Part shown: positions 39,936 through 49,086 of the stretch, in pieces
How positions within the stretch are numbered: position 1 is the first letter of the stretch
How the letters are laid out: the number at the start of each line of letters is the position of its first letter
DNA from: JABDIY01 sp963803845
GTDB taxonomy: Bacteria; Actinomycetota; Acidimicrobiia; Acidimicrobiales; SZUA-35
Direction of reading: 5' to 3'
Assembly (NCBI GenBank): GCA_963803845.1
Contig: CAWDNZ010000005.1
Location: 2,356,001 to 2,420,000, forward strand
DNA: 64,000 bases
Position numbers and translations under genes: made by a program
The notes under the pieces: generated by a model
What the model was told of the DNA's origin: nothing
Seen by the model: the letters and a program-made list of their open reading frames with translations, nothing else
Databases searched by the model: none

Positions 39936-41292
39936 CGGATGCTGCGGTGGGTGGAGTGAGTGTTGTGGATGCCGACATCACGGTGGTTGTCGAGCCAACG
40001 CTGGATGTGGGGCCCGTGCCAGACGTGGTTGCGAATGAGGTCACGGTGGTGGTGCTTTCACCGATGACCGAGGCGGCTGAGCCGGGCACCGTTGTCGTCG
40101 CAAACGGTTCGCTGAAAGTAGACGCTGGGTCCTGTGTCTGGTCGAGCGGCTGGATGAAGGCAACATCCGAGGGAACGGCGACAGCAGCCTGGTCAGCGGC
40201 GAGCGAGGGAGCCCCCAGCATGGCCGGCAACGCCACAATTGAGGCTGCGATTGCGGCCGGAGCGGACGACACCGAACCGATCGCATGCGAGATGCTCCGG
40301 AGCTCCAGAAGACCGGCAAATCGTGCCAGCCCGGCCTTGTGGCTTTTAGACGCAGTCAGCATGGCTCGAACGATGGCCGGGTCGAATTGATTACCAGCGC
40401 ATGACACCAGTTCGCTTCGCGCCGCATCGATCGACATCGGCTTTTTGTAGGAGCGATGGGAGGTGATCACGTCGTACGCATCGGCCACGGCCACGATCCG
40501 CCCAGCGAGCGAGATATCGAGACCGGACAGTCCTTTGGGGTAACCGCCGCCATCCCACCGTTCGTGGTGTTCTGAGGCGGCCAATAGCCAGTCACCCAAC
40601 CAGCCGTGGAGCGGGGCCAACAAGTGGAACCCTTCGGAGGGGTGCGACGCCAGAATGGCCCATTCGGCGTCGGTGGGTCGGGAATCCTTATTGAGAATGT
40701 TGGCGGGAACAGCAAGCTTCCCGATGTCGTGGAGCATGGCGGCCCAGGCGAGTTTGTTTCGCTCATCATCTGAAAGCGCCAGCTCGGCGGCGATGAGGTC
40801 GCTATAGGCCCGGACCCGCTCGGTGTGGCCGCGGGTGAGGCGTTCGTGTTTGCCCAGCATCGTGACGAGCTGAACGGCGTGTTCGGCTGCTTCCTGGACC
40901 GAGGCCGTGCCACCATCGGAGAGGTCGGGGATACGCGATTTCAGCTTCTTGAGCGTCCCGGTTCGAAGCGCCACCTTAAACCGGGAGGGGGCGTGGTCAG
41001 GGAACGTGAGCGACATGCCCAGCAGGACGCTCAGTGGCAGCAAGCGACGGGCAACCCGCTCCACCGCTGCCGCCACAACCGATGCCACGCCAACAGATTG
41101 AAGGACCCAGAATAGGACACCCACGGTCCCCGCCGGTTTGAAGAACTGATCACGAACCAGCCATACAGCTATCCAGGCCGCGGCTAACGGCGCGACGAAC
41201 ACGCCAATACCGACGGCTCGGGCCCAGAATCGTGAAGCCTGCCATGTGCGCGCGGCCGATTCCGAAGCGCCTCTTGTGGGCCCGATCGTCAC
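39757..41292 (-). CDS. Membrane HD-GYP domain protein with Thr/Ser-rich tail
   Basis: About 511 residues. Two N-terminal membrane helices (IGVFVAPLAAAWIAVWLV; VLFWVLQSVGVASVVAAAV), then HD-GYP phosphodiesterase domain with HTERVRAYS, LHDIGKLAVP and HHERWDGGGYPKGLS, all catalytic motifs intact for c-di-GMP hydrolysis. A third helix (about residue 320) exports a tail of nearly 100 residues dominated by Thr, Ser, Ala and Val and ending in four TTTS units encoded by a 12-bp repeat. GTG at 41292 has AGGA upstream; GTG at 41370 is an alternative. A paralogue lies at 45-46.8 kb. Confidence 0.85.
   Translation of the reverse strand: MTIGPTRGASESAARTWQASRFWARAVGIGVFVAPLAAAWIAVWLVRDQFFKPAGTVGVLFWVLQSVGVASVVAAAVERVARRLLPLSVLLGMSLTFPDHAPSRFKVALRTGTLKKLKSRIPDLSDGGTASVQEAAEHAVQLVTMLGKHERLTRGHTERVRAYSDLIAAELALSDDERNKLAWAAMLHDIGKLAVPANILNKDSRPTDAEWAILASHPSEGFHLLAPLHGWLGDWLLAASEHHERWDGGGYPKGLSGLDISLAGRIVAVADAYDVITSHRSYKKPMSIDAARSELVSCAGNQFDPAIVRAMLTASKSHKAGLARFAGLLELRSISHAIGSVSSAPAAIAASIVALPAMLGAPSLAADQAAVAVPSDVAFIQPLDQTQDPASTFSEPFATTTVPGSAASVIGESTTTVTSFATTSGTGPTSSVGSTTTVMSASTTLTPPTAASVATTSVATSVGAIDAAPTASTTAAPTTTATTPATSTSTTTSTTTSTTTSTTTSTHTTNR
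39779..39826 (-). repeat. 12-bp coding tandem repeat, four perfect units
   Basis: Plus-strand unit GATGTGGTGGTT, four times, encoding TTTS units in the HD-GYP tail. It is followed by a GT tract where a single dinucleotide change alters the downstream frame. Confidence 0.9.
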
Positions 41293-41491
41293 GGGTGGAC
41301 GTCCTGCGGGATCTCTGGCGACGCGTGACAAAACCACTGGAGCGGACGCGGCGTGTCCATGTCGAAGCACATAGTTGCGTATCGGTCACTACAGCCGAAA
41401 ACCGGATGGGCAATAGTCGCAGCGGGCTCACCAAACGACCCATCCCTCAAGTGGTGCACCCTTCTAACTGGGCCCTTGCAGGCGCGGCTCG

Positions 41492-42646
41492 TCAGTCGTT
41501 GCGCGAGACGCGTTGGCGAACCGAATCGACCACAGCCGAACCGTTCTCGGTGAGCCGTTTCAGTTGCTTCGACCCGATCTCGCTGGATTTCGAGAGTGCG
41601 TCGGAGGTGAGTTTGCCGACTCGCTCCCTGACGCTTCGATCGTTCCCATCAGGATCCAGCACTGCCGTGATGGCGTGCTTGTCCGCCTTGTCGTACTCCA
41701 TGGTCACCGGCCGTAGACCGCCCCTGCGTCCCAAGGAGATCCGGCTGGCGTGAGCGCACGACAGCACCACCTCATCGGCCGGTAACGACCGGTTGGCGTG
41801 GATGATGCCCGATCGGGTGATGAAGAACCGGGCAAGTCCCTTTGGTGTGCCACCGGCGACGGCGTCGGCTTTCGACTCCAACGTCAGGACCGAGACATCC
41901 ACGAACTCGATCCCCGGCGCAACCGCCGCCGACTCCCGGGCCGCCAACAACGCAGCACCCAGAACGAACTGCCGATAGGCGTCACGGCGATCCATCCCAG
42001 ATGCCCGCACGATGCTCGGGGCGCCCTTGCGGTTGACGCCCGGCTTCTTCTTCGGAATGGCACGGTCCAACGACGGTGCGATCAACTCAAGCACAACGCA
42101 GTCCCCGGAGACTTCAAGCGCACGGGTGGCCATTTCGTCATCTCGAAAGGCGATCGCCAGCACACCGGCCACAACGTCGGGCTCGTTGACCAGCAATCGT
42201 TCCCATACATCTTCCAACATGGATTGCTGGGAGAGCTGTGCATACTCGGAATCCACCCGGAGCGTGTCCAGCTTGACGGCTGCGGCGGTCTCGGAGATCT
42301 CGCGATCCTTATCTTTGATACCTCGCAACCGGCCCGACGCAACACCTCGGTGCGCCAGTTCTTCCTCAACCAACTCGTCGAACTCGGGCAACGGGCCGGG
42401 CGGGGGAACCATCGGCGCCGCCGCCAGGGAGAAGTCGGCTCGATGGATACCCAGAACCCGCTCCCATGCTTCGGCAACAACTTCGATGGGACCTGTGGCG
42501 GAAGAAGGAGTTCGGCCGCGTTGCAGCATCTGGCTCACCGTGTAGGCCAGGACCGAAGCGCGGGGATCGGTCACCAATGTGGTGGCCCCGTACTGCGGTT
42601 TGCCAACGATGTTGTTCGCAATGGATTTCGTCTCGCCTTCGCTCAC
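41492..42646 (-). CDS. Conserved-looking cytoplasmic protein of unknown function
   Basis: About 384 residues from GTG 42646 (a second GTG sits one codon upstream; both follow GGGAGG closely). No signal peptide or membrane helix. Acidic N-terminal half with ELVEEELAHRGVASGRLRG and helical segments, central part SGDCVVLELIAPSLDRAIPKKKPGVNRKGAPSIVR, then a PH-like or tubulin-lattice-free beta region (GLARFFITRSGIIHANRS; SRISLGRRGGLRPVTMEY) and a Ser/Lys-rich C-terminal helix. I do not recognise the family. Confidence 0.65.
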   Translation of the reverse strand: MSEGETKSIANNIVGKPQYGATTLVTDPRASVLAYTVSQMLQRGRTPSSATGPIEVVAEAWERVLGIHRADFSLAAAPMVPPPGPLPEFDELVEEELAHRGVASGRLRGIKDKDREISETAAAVKLDTLRVDSEYAQLSQQSMLEDVWERLLVNEPDVVAGVLAIAFRDDEMATRALEVSGDCVVLELIAPSLDRAIPKKKPGVNRKGAPSIVRASGMDRRDAYRQFVLGAALLAARESAAVAPGIEFVDVSVLTLESKADAVAGGTPKGLARFFITRSGIIHANRSLPADEVVLSCAHASRISLGRRGGLRPVTMEYDKADKHAITAVLDPDGNDRSVRERVGKLTSDALSKSSEIGSKQLKRLTENGSAVVDSVRQRVSRND

Positions 42647-42831
42647 CACCCTCCCAGTCTCGCACCGTTCACCACGACCCACCACCCACCACGACTCGTG
42701 CTGCAATTCCCCCAACACATGCCCTTGAGAGTCTCCTCGAACGTGGTCCCGCAGAGTGTCGATATCTCCGATGCGGGTGAACGAAACCGGTCAGGGGCAC
42801 CGTCGCCCGCGATAGCGGCAACACTGAGGGC

Positions 42832-43317
42832 GTGAATAGCCTCGTGAGCCGCGGTACCAGTGTGACTGTGGGCGTTGTCCTGGCCCTCGCCGCTGCTGGC
42901 TGTTCCGATGGCGGTAGCGATCAGACGAACGTAGTAGTGGCGGAGTTCGACGGCGTGGTGGTGAGCGCCGACGTGCCCGACCGCATCACCCAGACAGATA
43001 CCAGATTGCTCACCTTCACCGCAGAGAACCGCTCCAACTCATTCGCTACCGTTTGGATCGCCTTCGCCGTTGACGGTCTGGACCCGGGCTGCGAGATCGT
43101 CAATGTAGGCAACTGGTCCGACCTGGAAGATCAGGCCGATGGCAGCGAGCGATTCCCGCAGACCCGGCTGCAGCCGGGGGAATCGTCTCGCGGGGCTCTG
43201 AACACACTGGTTTCTTCGGATTGCATCGGGACCAGCATTGACGTGGTGATGGTGACCGGTTCGCCGGACCCCAACGGGGAGTTTGTGTCTGACCGAACCT
43301 CCGTTGAGATCGGCTGA
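42832..43317 (+). CDS. Small lipoprotein
   Basis: 161 residues from GTG 42832. Signal peptide with lipobox AAAGC (VTVGVVLALAAAGCSDGG). The mature part looks like one immunoglobulin-like beta sandwich (ADVPDRITQTDTRLLTFTAENRSNS and WIAFAVDGLDPGCEIVNVGNW) with two Cys that could pair. Related sandwich lipoproteins (DUF4352-like) often decorate the envelope; assignment is tentative. Confidence 0.7.
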   Translation: MNSLVSRGTSVTVGVVLALAAAGCSDGGSDQTNVVVAEFDGVVVSADVPDRITQTDTRLLTFTAENRSNSFATVWIAFAVDGLDPGCEIVNVGNWSDLEDQADGSERFPQTRLQPGESSRGALNTLVSSDCIGTSIDVVMVTGSPDPNGEFVSDRTSVEIG

Positions 43318-43385
43318 CGAATCCGGCGGGCAATGTTTCACGAAGACGATGGTTTCGACCCGCTGCGGTGTGGTAAATCTTGTGC

Positions 43386-43616
43386 ATGAGTTCGGCACAG
43401 GATGTTGCGTTCGCCCGGCGGCTTCGATCCACCTCGAATTGGCGCGCCGGTCTCGCCCAAGATGTTCGATCGGACTGGCATCCCCCGGTTCCCTCTTCCC
43501 TCGGACACCATGACCCGTTCGAACGGGCGGCCGCCCGCTTCGCCGCCGAGCTCGAATTGACCGCCGCGGTTTATGACTTGGTGCACCAAGGGCTTGGTCC
43601 CACCGACGAGACCTAG
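43386..43616 (+). CDS. Small hypothetical protein
   Basis: 76 residues from ATG 43386, basic/neutral, with a helical C-terminal half (DPFERAAARFAAELELTAAVYDLVHQGLG). No family recognised. Codon bias agrees with neighbours, and it sits in a gap between a lipoprotein gene and the convergent ECF operon. Confidence 0.45.
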   Translation: MSSAQDVAFARRLRSTSNWRAGLAQDVRSDWHPPVPSSLGHHDPFERAAARFAAELELTAAVYDLVHQGLGPTDET

Positions 43617-43694
43617 TGGAACGAACTGCACGCTCGTCGAGCGGGACCGCTGCCGTCCAGAGTAGAGGCCGTCCGGCGTGCAGTCCGCTCGAGC

Positions 43695-44522
43695 TCAGTT
43701 GCCGGTGTTGATCTCGACACCGAGATCGGCTTCCACGCCGACGTCGACGCTTGCGTCCGCACCTGGTGTGTTGATGTTTTGCCCGGTAGAGGCGTTACCG
43801 CCGGCGTCCACTCTGACGGCTCCGTCGCCGGTGTTGGTCTCCATCCCACCGTCCACAGCGGTTAAACCGTCGAGTGTCGAACCGACCGAGCCCGTGACCG
43901 TTTCCACCGTACTGTTCACTTCACCGGCGGTATCGCTGACGATCGTCGCCGTCTTGGTGACGGTGCCGGAAACGAAATCCACGATCACCGTGGTGTCGGT
44001 CTCGGACACGATCGACGCATCCCAGGCGCCGCGGGCGTCCACACCGATGACGTTTAGCACGCCGTCGACGAGCTCCAAAACAACTTCGCCGGCACCGTCC
44101 ACGTTGACGCGAACATCGGGACGAGGAAGCTCGATCGCCACAATTTCGGCAATGTCGGCGGCACCGGTTTGAAGCGGGTCCGGCAGGGCACCGAAAACAG
44201 CGCCTCCGGTAGCGATCGAGGTCGCCAAAGCGGCGGACACGGCGATCTTTCCCATGGTGGATGCAATAACTGATGACAATGTTTGACCTCCTGTAAGTGC
44301 GCCGGCGGAGTTGCCGGCGGCGGCGGCAAGAGTTCCGGTGGACACCAATGTCGTCTCGGCGGCGAGCCCAGCCATGGTTTCCACCACGGTGGGTTCGAAG
44401 TCGTTGACGACCGTTGCCCGGAGATCGGTGGCCCAGGACGAAAGCAGATTCCCGAGGGCCTCTTCGCTTCCTACTGAGTTCACAGCGTCCGAGGACTGGT
44501 GCGGTGAGGTTCTCTTGTTCAT
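43695..44522 (-). CDS. Membrane protein of the ECF-sigma operon (possible anti-sigma-like)
   Basis: 275 residues. The N-terminal 40 residues are polar and could face the cytoplasm (MNKRTSPHQSSDAVNSVGS); then a hydrophobic region of about 60 residues (ALTGGQTLSSVIASTMGKI and AVSAALATSIATGGAVFGAL), then a Val/Asp/Gly-rich beta tail with repeated polar units. It follows the ECF sigma gene by 34 bp on the same strand, the position usually taken by an anti-sigma factor. No zinc anti-sigma motif (HxxxCxxC) is visible, so this role is inference only. Confidence 0.65.
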   Translation of the reverse strand: MNKRTSPHQSSDAVNSVGSEEALGNLLSSWATDLRATVVNDFEPTVVETMAGLAAETTLVSTGTLAAAAGNSAGALTGGQTLSSVIASTMGKIAVSAALATSIATGGAVFGALPDPLQTGAADIAEIVAIELPRPDVRVNVDGAGEVVLELVDGVLNVIGVDARGAWDASIVSETDTTVIVDFVSGTVTKTATIVSDTAGEVNSTVETVTGSVGSTLDGLTAVDGGMETNTGDGAVRVDAGGNASTGQNINTPGADASVDVGVEADLGVEINTGN

Positions 44523-44555
44523 GTCACAGGAGCAATCGTTGGGGGATGGAGTTCG

Positions 44556-45128
44556 TTACACATTCTTTTCGAGATTCTTTCGCATGCGGCTCAACGCCCG
44601 GTTCTGGATGACCCGAACGTTGCCGGGAGACTTCCCTACAACAGCAGCGACCTCGTCTGAAGAGAACTCACCAATGATGCGCAGCAGCACCACGTCGCGC
44701 TCGATTTGGTTGAGGTTGTGGAGGGCGGCCAACAGTTCGTCAATGGTCTCTCGCTGCATCACCTCTTGTTCAGGTCGGCGTCCGCCGGGCACGCGGTGGG
44801 CGGCACTGTCGTCGAAGATCAGGCGAGGGCGACGGGCGGTTCGCCGGTGATGGTCGGCGATCCGTCGATAGGCGATGGTGAAGATCCAGGACCGGAAACC
44901 GGCCCAGTCGCCATGGAATCCGCCGATGCTTCTGGCGGCGTCAAGAAAGACGTCTTGGGTCAGCTCGTCCGGTTCGGAAACACCGCGGGCGCGAGCGAAA
45001 CCTCTGATCGACGGGCCGAGGACTTCTACGATCTTGTGCCACGCCGAGTTCGAGCCCGCCGCTGCCTCTTCAACCATGCTGTCCATGTGTGGCATTTGAT
45101 TGAGACCACGAGATTTGGGGTCGTTCAA
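44556..45128 (-). CDS. ECF-type RNA polymerase sigma factor
   Basis: 190 residues. Region 2 includes DELTQDVFLDAARSIGGF and WIFTIAYRRIADHHRRTAR; region 4 is IERDVVLLRIIGEFSSDEVAAVVGKSPGNVRVIQNRALSRMRK. It directs RNA polymerase to a dedicated promoter set. TTG at 45128 overlaps the HD-GYP stop by 4 bp (TTGA), indicating coupling; ATGs at 45095 and 45086 are alternatives without better sites. Co-transcribed with the HD-GYP gene upstream and the membrane protein downstream. Confidence 0.92.
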   Translation of the reverse strand: MNDPKSRGLNQMPHMDSMVEEAAAGSNSAWHKIVEVLGPSIRGFARARGVSEPDELTQDVFLDAARSIGGFHGDWAGFRSWIFTIAYRRIADHHRRTARRPRLIFDDSAAHRVPGGRRPEQEVMQRETIDELLAALHNLNQIERDVVLLRIIGEFSSDEVAAVVGKSPGNVRVIQNRALSRMRKNLEKNV

Positions 45129-46753
45129 CCCAGCCCGCCCAGAAGACCACCGACATCTTCGACCGGGGTCTCCACCACCTCGTTTACGGTGTCGGTCATC
45201 GTGTCGATCGGTTCCTCGATCACCTCGGCGGGCACCTCCGGCACCACCTCCTGGACGACGTCCACGACTTCGACCACCGGTTCCGGAATCTCGGGGATCG
45301 TCTCAACAACGTCTGCAACCTGGTCGGCCACTTCCTCGGGGATCACGTCGTCGGGAAGCGTGTCAAGGATGTCCCTCGCCAGATCGTCGACCGGGTCGGG
45401 CAGATCGATGGGAAGTGTGTCGAAAATGACTTCATCAACGAGCTCGCCGGGGTCTTCAACGTCAAGGATCTCGCCGGGTTTCTCCACGTCAATCAATTCG
45501 CCGCCGTCGGTTACATCGGTACCCGGCGGCGTCTCGCCACCGGGATCAAGGGGACCTGTTCCGTCGTCGATGAGTTCCGTCAGTCCATCCGTCTCGTCAG
45601 GGAGGCCTGCGTCGAGCGTGGAGGTGTCGGTGGCCGAGAGCAACTCCACCGGCTGCTGATCGGAGAACAGCGACGGCACCGGTGCCATCAGGGTGAGCGC
45701 CGCGGCTGCGGCAAGGGTCGGGTATGCCGTTCCGCCCAGCACCACACCGGCACCGGCGCCACCGATGGTTTGAACGGCCGGACCCACAAGAGGCAGGGAT
45801 CCCAGCCACGACAGCGGACCCAACGCCTTGTGAAGATCGCCGAGCGTGATCTGCATGAACGAACGAACCACGGCGGGGTCAAAGTGGGTGCCGGCGCAGG
45901 CCACCAGTTCGGCCCGAGCGGTCTTCGTGGACATTGGCTTCTTGTAGGAGCGGGTCGCGGTCATCACCTCGAAGGCATCGGCGACGGCCACGATCCGGCC
46001 GCTCAGTGTGATGTCTTTGGCGGTGACACCGTGCGGGTAGCCGGTCCCGTCGTAGCGTTCGTGGTGCTGGTCCATGGCATGGATCCACGGCCCCATCCAC
46101 TGGGCCAGGCCGGATGCATAGGCGGGACCTCCCGCCGGGTGCTGGCGCAGGATGGCCCATTCATCGTCGGAGGGACGACCCTTCTTGTTCAGGATCTCCG
46201 GCGGAACGTCTAGTTTGCCCAGATCGTGCAGGAGCGCAGCCCATTCCAGCTTGTCTCTGTCGTCGCCCTCCACGCCAATCTGATCGGCGATCAGCACGGA
46301 GAGGGCCCGGACCCGCTCACTGTGGCCGCGGGTGCGGCGGTCATGAGAGCCGAGCGACGACACCAAAGTGAGCACCCGTTCGGCGACGGTTGCCTGGTCG
46401 GCGTCAGCGGACTCCAACTGGCGAGCGAGTCGACGGGGGCTGGCCGCCCGCAACGCCACTCCGAATCGACTCGGCACTTGATCGGGAAAGACGAGCGAGA
46501 GGTTCAGCAAGAGCGCCAGCGGCAGCAGTCGCCGCATGAGATGACCGGAAACAATCAGGGCGCCAGCCGCAACCAGCACTGCGATCAGGACGGTCAGCAG
46601 CCATGGGAGCCCTGGGGCAACCGAACCGATGAGCGCCTGCGTGACTCGAATGGTGACCACGGAGACGACGAACGGCACAACGTAGATGACCAGCTTCACC
46701 GCAGCAGCCAGCCAAGGCTTCGGTTCCCATCGGTTTTCCCGCTTCAGCGTCAT
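45125..46753 (-). CDS. Membrane HD-GYP domain protein with long acidic exported tail
   Basis: About 542 residues from ATG 46753 (GGAG at -9). Architecture mirrors the HD-GYP protein at 39.8-41.3 kb: two N-terminal helices (LVIYVVPFVVSVVTIRVTQAL; LLTVLIAVLVAAGALIV), HD-GYP domain with HSERVRALS, LHDLGKLDVP and HHERYDGTGYPHGV, then a short hydrophobic hinge (PTLAAAAALTLMAPVP) and an Asp/Glu/Val/Pro-rich tail of about 160 residues. Predicted c-di-GMP phosphodiesterase controlled from outside. First gene of the HD-GYP-sigma-membrane protein operon, which links c-di-GMP turnover with a sigma switch (inference). Confidence 0.88.
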   Translation of the reverse strand: MTLKRENRWEPKPWLAAAVKLVIYVVPFVVSVVTIRVTQALIGSVAPGLPWLLTVLIAVLVAAGALIVSGHLMRRLLPLALLLNLSLVFPDQVPSRFGVALRAASPRRLARQLESADADQATVAERVLTLVSSLGSHDRRTRGHSERVRALSVLIADQIGVEGDDRDKLEWAALLHDLGKLDVPPEILNKKGRPSDDEWAILRQHPAGGPAYASGLAQWMGPWIHAMDQHHERYDGTGYPHGVTAKDITLSGRIVAVADAFEVMTATRSYKKPMSTKTARAELVACAGTHFDPAVVRSFMQITLGDLHKALGPLSWLGSLPLVGPAVQTIGGAGAGVVLGGTAYPTLAAAAALTLMAPVPSLFSDQQPVELLSATDTSTLDAGLPDETDGLTELIDDGTGPLDPGGETPPGTDVTDGGELIDVEKPGEILDVEDPGELVDEVIFDTLPIDLPDPVDDLARDILDTLPDDVIPEEVADQVADVVETIPEIPEPVVEVVDVVQEVVPEVPAEVIEEPIDTMTDTVNEVVETPVEDVGGLLGGLG

Positions 46754-46903
46754 TGGTCTCCAATAGGCGCGAACCCTTCGCACAAGTTGGGAATCGACAT
46801 CCGCCAGCCAGATCTTGAGGCGATGGGTTGAACTACCCAAGGGCGGCGACAGGCACCAGAACCCGTTTCGGTCGGGGTGGCTTGCGTCGGCCGCTACAGC
46901 CGC

Positions 46904-47890
46904 TCAGCCCAGCTTGTAGTCACGGTTGGCCTCGGGGTCACTGACCTCATAAGGGAGCTCGGACAGCGCCGACCACAGTTCGTCGGGAATCTCGAACTGG
47001 GCCCACTCGATCGTGGTCGCCACCCGTTCTGGTTTGCTCACGCCTACCACCGTGGTGGAGATTCTTGGGTCGCGTATCGAGAACTGGAGTGCAGCAGCAC
47101 CGGGAGGGACCCCAAACTCGGCACAGATTCGCTCGATCGTGCGGACCGGTGCGAGCGCCTCATCGTCGGCCGGCGAATAGGTCACCCGCTGCACCGTGGC
47201 GGCTCCCTTGGCGAGAACGCCGCCGGCATAGGGTGCCGCATTCCAGACCGCCATGCCACGGTCGTGAGCGAACGAGTAGAGCTCATCGGCACTGCGATTC
47301 AGCAGCGTGTAACGGTTGTGATTGAGGACCACATCGAAGGGATACGCACCCACGAGTTCGGTCATAAGGTCCAGACGCCCCATCGCCAGACCGACCGCAT
47401 CGGCCAGCCCGTCGGCTTTCATCTGTAACAAGGCGTCGATGGAGCCACCGGTGCCCACCACCTCGTGAAGGTCGGTTGCGTATTCGGGGTCGTGGAGGAA
47501 GAGCACGTCCACCCGATCCAGCGACAACGCCCGGAGGCTCTCCTCCAGCGAGTGCCGGGCCCGATCGGCGTCGAACCGTCCAGAGTCAGCACGATCGAGC
47601 TTGGTCGAGACCACGAACCCGTCGGGCACACCACCCAACTCCGTTATGACCTCGCCCACCCGTGCTTCGCTGCGACCGAAACCGTAGTTGCGGGAGCTGT
47701 CGATGACATTCGCGGGACCGTCGAAGATGGCCCGTATCGTCGCTCGCGCCCGCTCCTCATCCACCTCATAGCCATAGGTGTCGGGCATGCTGCCCAGGGC
47801 TGAGGTTCCGAACGCCACAGGTGTGATGGTGATGCCGGTGTCACCGATCAGGCGATCAGGCATCGCGGACGGGAAGGTCTCGCGTGTCAT
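46904..47890 (-). CDS. Aldo/keto reductase
   Basis: 328 residues from ATG 47890. TIM-barrel reductase with active-site residues in NVIDSSRNYGFGRSEARVGE (Asp, Tyr), FVVSTKLDR (Lys) and VLFLHDPEY (His), and the NADP-binding end ISTTVVGVSKPERVA. Most like the D-threo-aldose/L-fucose dehydrogenase group, judged by the LHDPEY and WNAAPYAGGVLA motifs. Substrate probably a sugar; not certain. Confidence 0.92.
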   Translation of the reverse strand: MTRETFPSAMPDRLIGDTGITITPVAFGTSALGSMPDTYGYEVDEERARATIRAIFDGPANVIDSSRNYGFGRSEARVGEVITELGGVPDGFVVSTKLDRADSGRFDADRARHSLEESLRALSLDRVDVLFLHDPEYATDLHEVVGTGGSIDALLQMKADGLADAVGLAMGRLDLMTELVGAYPFDVVLNHNRYTLLNRSADELYSFAHDRGMAVWNAAPYAGGVLAKGAATVQRVTYSPADDEALAPVRTIERICAEFGVPPGAAALQFSIRDPRISTTVVGVSKPERVATTIEWAQFEIPDELWSALSELPYEVSDPEANRDYKLG

Positions 47891-48156
47891 GCCACACATC
47901 GTCGCATCGATAGCGGCGGATTGCCCGCTGGGGCCGAATCATGTGCGAACTCTGCTCATCACCGGACCCATTGTCAACTGGCGAGATCGCAAGTACAGCC
48001 CCACTGCATGACTCGCCGCACGCAGTAACCGAACGATCGAGATTCCCGGCACCTCGCCTTGTTGACGAGACATCGCAAGTGATCTGACGTAGTCCTCTAG
48101 CCAGGCGATCAGCGAAGCGCGACGCTACTCGCGAAAGTACGGAACAACGACTAATA
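47891..48156. other. Intergenic stretch without recognised gene
   Basis: Together with the hairpin leader to its right this gap exceeds 300 bp. It separates divergent genes (the reductase and the PKD-domain membrane protein) and must contain both promoters. No RNA gene or repeat copy was seen. Confidence 0.6.
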
Positions 48157-48206
48157 GGTGGCGGCCGATGCGAACCGTGAGTTCAGTTCGTCCCGCCACC
48201 GGAGAG
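48157..48206 (+). promoter_or_regulatory. Stable leader hairpin adjoining the ribosome-binding site
   Basis: Perfect 8-bp arms GGTGGCGG (48157-48164) and CCGCCACC (48193-48200), with an inner stem CGAAC (48171-48175)/GTTCG (48186-48190). The right arm directly touches the ribosome-binding site GGAGAG (48201-48206) of the next gene, so folding could limit translation. Confidence 0.55.
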
Positions 48207-48212
48207 TAGATC

Positions 48213-48944
48213 GTGATGACTGAAAGATTGAAAGGATACGAGACCCATGTGGGGGTCGGGCTCATCGTGATTGGTGTAACCCTTCTGGGTGTGGTGGCGT
48301 TCTGGGCGTTCTCGATCATCGGAGATCCTGGCGGACACTACGACTCCTGGGTGCCCGAGGAGGACGCCGTCGGTCCCGAGGCTTCGTTCGAATGGGTGTC
48401 ATCGGGCCTGTCGGTGGAGTTCACCGATACATCCGAAGTCGGCGACACACCGATGGAGCGGTGGTTGTGGGAGTTCGACGATGGAACGATGAGTGATGAG
48501 GCGAACCCGACGCATCGATTCAGCCAAGACGGCGAGTGGCAGGTAACCCTGGACGTCGTCGCTGAGGACGGATCGACCAGCCAAGCTGCGGGAGCGGTGG
48601 AGATCGAACCCGGAACCGAGAATAGCGGCCAGGGGGCCATTGGTCTCAACGACCTAGCAGACAAGGTGATCGTTACGGTCGAGCGGGCCGCCAAGGGCGG
48701 TGTGGTGGTCGTTCTGGTGATCGGCCTGTTCACAGTGCTGGCGATCGTGGGTAGCAAGATGGTCAGCCACGGAGTTCGCGTGTTTCGACCTGTTCCCAAA
48801 CGCATCAATGTGAAGCTTCGTCCCAAGGAACTGGAGCTTGCGATGCTGGAATCGAGGCCGGAGATCGTGGAAGCCGAGGAGCTTGCACCCATCGTTCTGA
48901 CCACGAAGGAGGACGAATCGACCGACGTTCTCGAGCCCGTCTAA
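48213..48944 (+). CDS. Membrane protein with PKD-like domain
   Basis: 243 residues. One membrane helix near the start (VGVGLIVIGVTLLGVVAFWAFSI), an exported PKD/immunoglobulin domain at about 55-135 (WLWEFDDGTMSDEANPTHRFSQDGEWQVTLDVV, the PKD core), and a second helix (GGVVVVLVIGLFTVLAIVGS, about 168-188) with a charged cytoplasmic tail. PKD domains mediate protein or polysaccharide contacts. GTG 48213 or ATG 48216 can serve with the same site. A tight leader hairpin precedes it. Confidence 0.8.
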   Translation: MMTERLKGYETHVGVGLIVIGVTLLGVVAFWAFSIIGDPGGHYDSWVPEEDAVGPEASFEWVSSGLSVEFTDTSEVGDTPMERWLWEFDDGTMSDEANPTHRFSQDGEWQVTLDVVAEDGSTSQAAGAVEIEPGTENSGQGAIGLNDLADKVIVTVERAAKGGVVVVLVIGLFTVLAIVGSKMVSHGVRVFRPVPKRINVKLRPKELELAMLESRPEIVEAEELAPIVLTTKEDESTDVLEPV

Positions 48945-49086
48945 TCAACGACCGGCTGAGGTTGCCTGATGCCGATCAAACCGACCGAGCGGGGAGTCGG
49001 CGAATCGCTCCACGATGCCAGCACCGACTGCGTAGTCCCACAACACTCGCGGAACGGGCTTTGTCTTCGCGGGCCGCTCCACCGCT

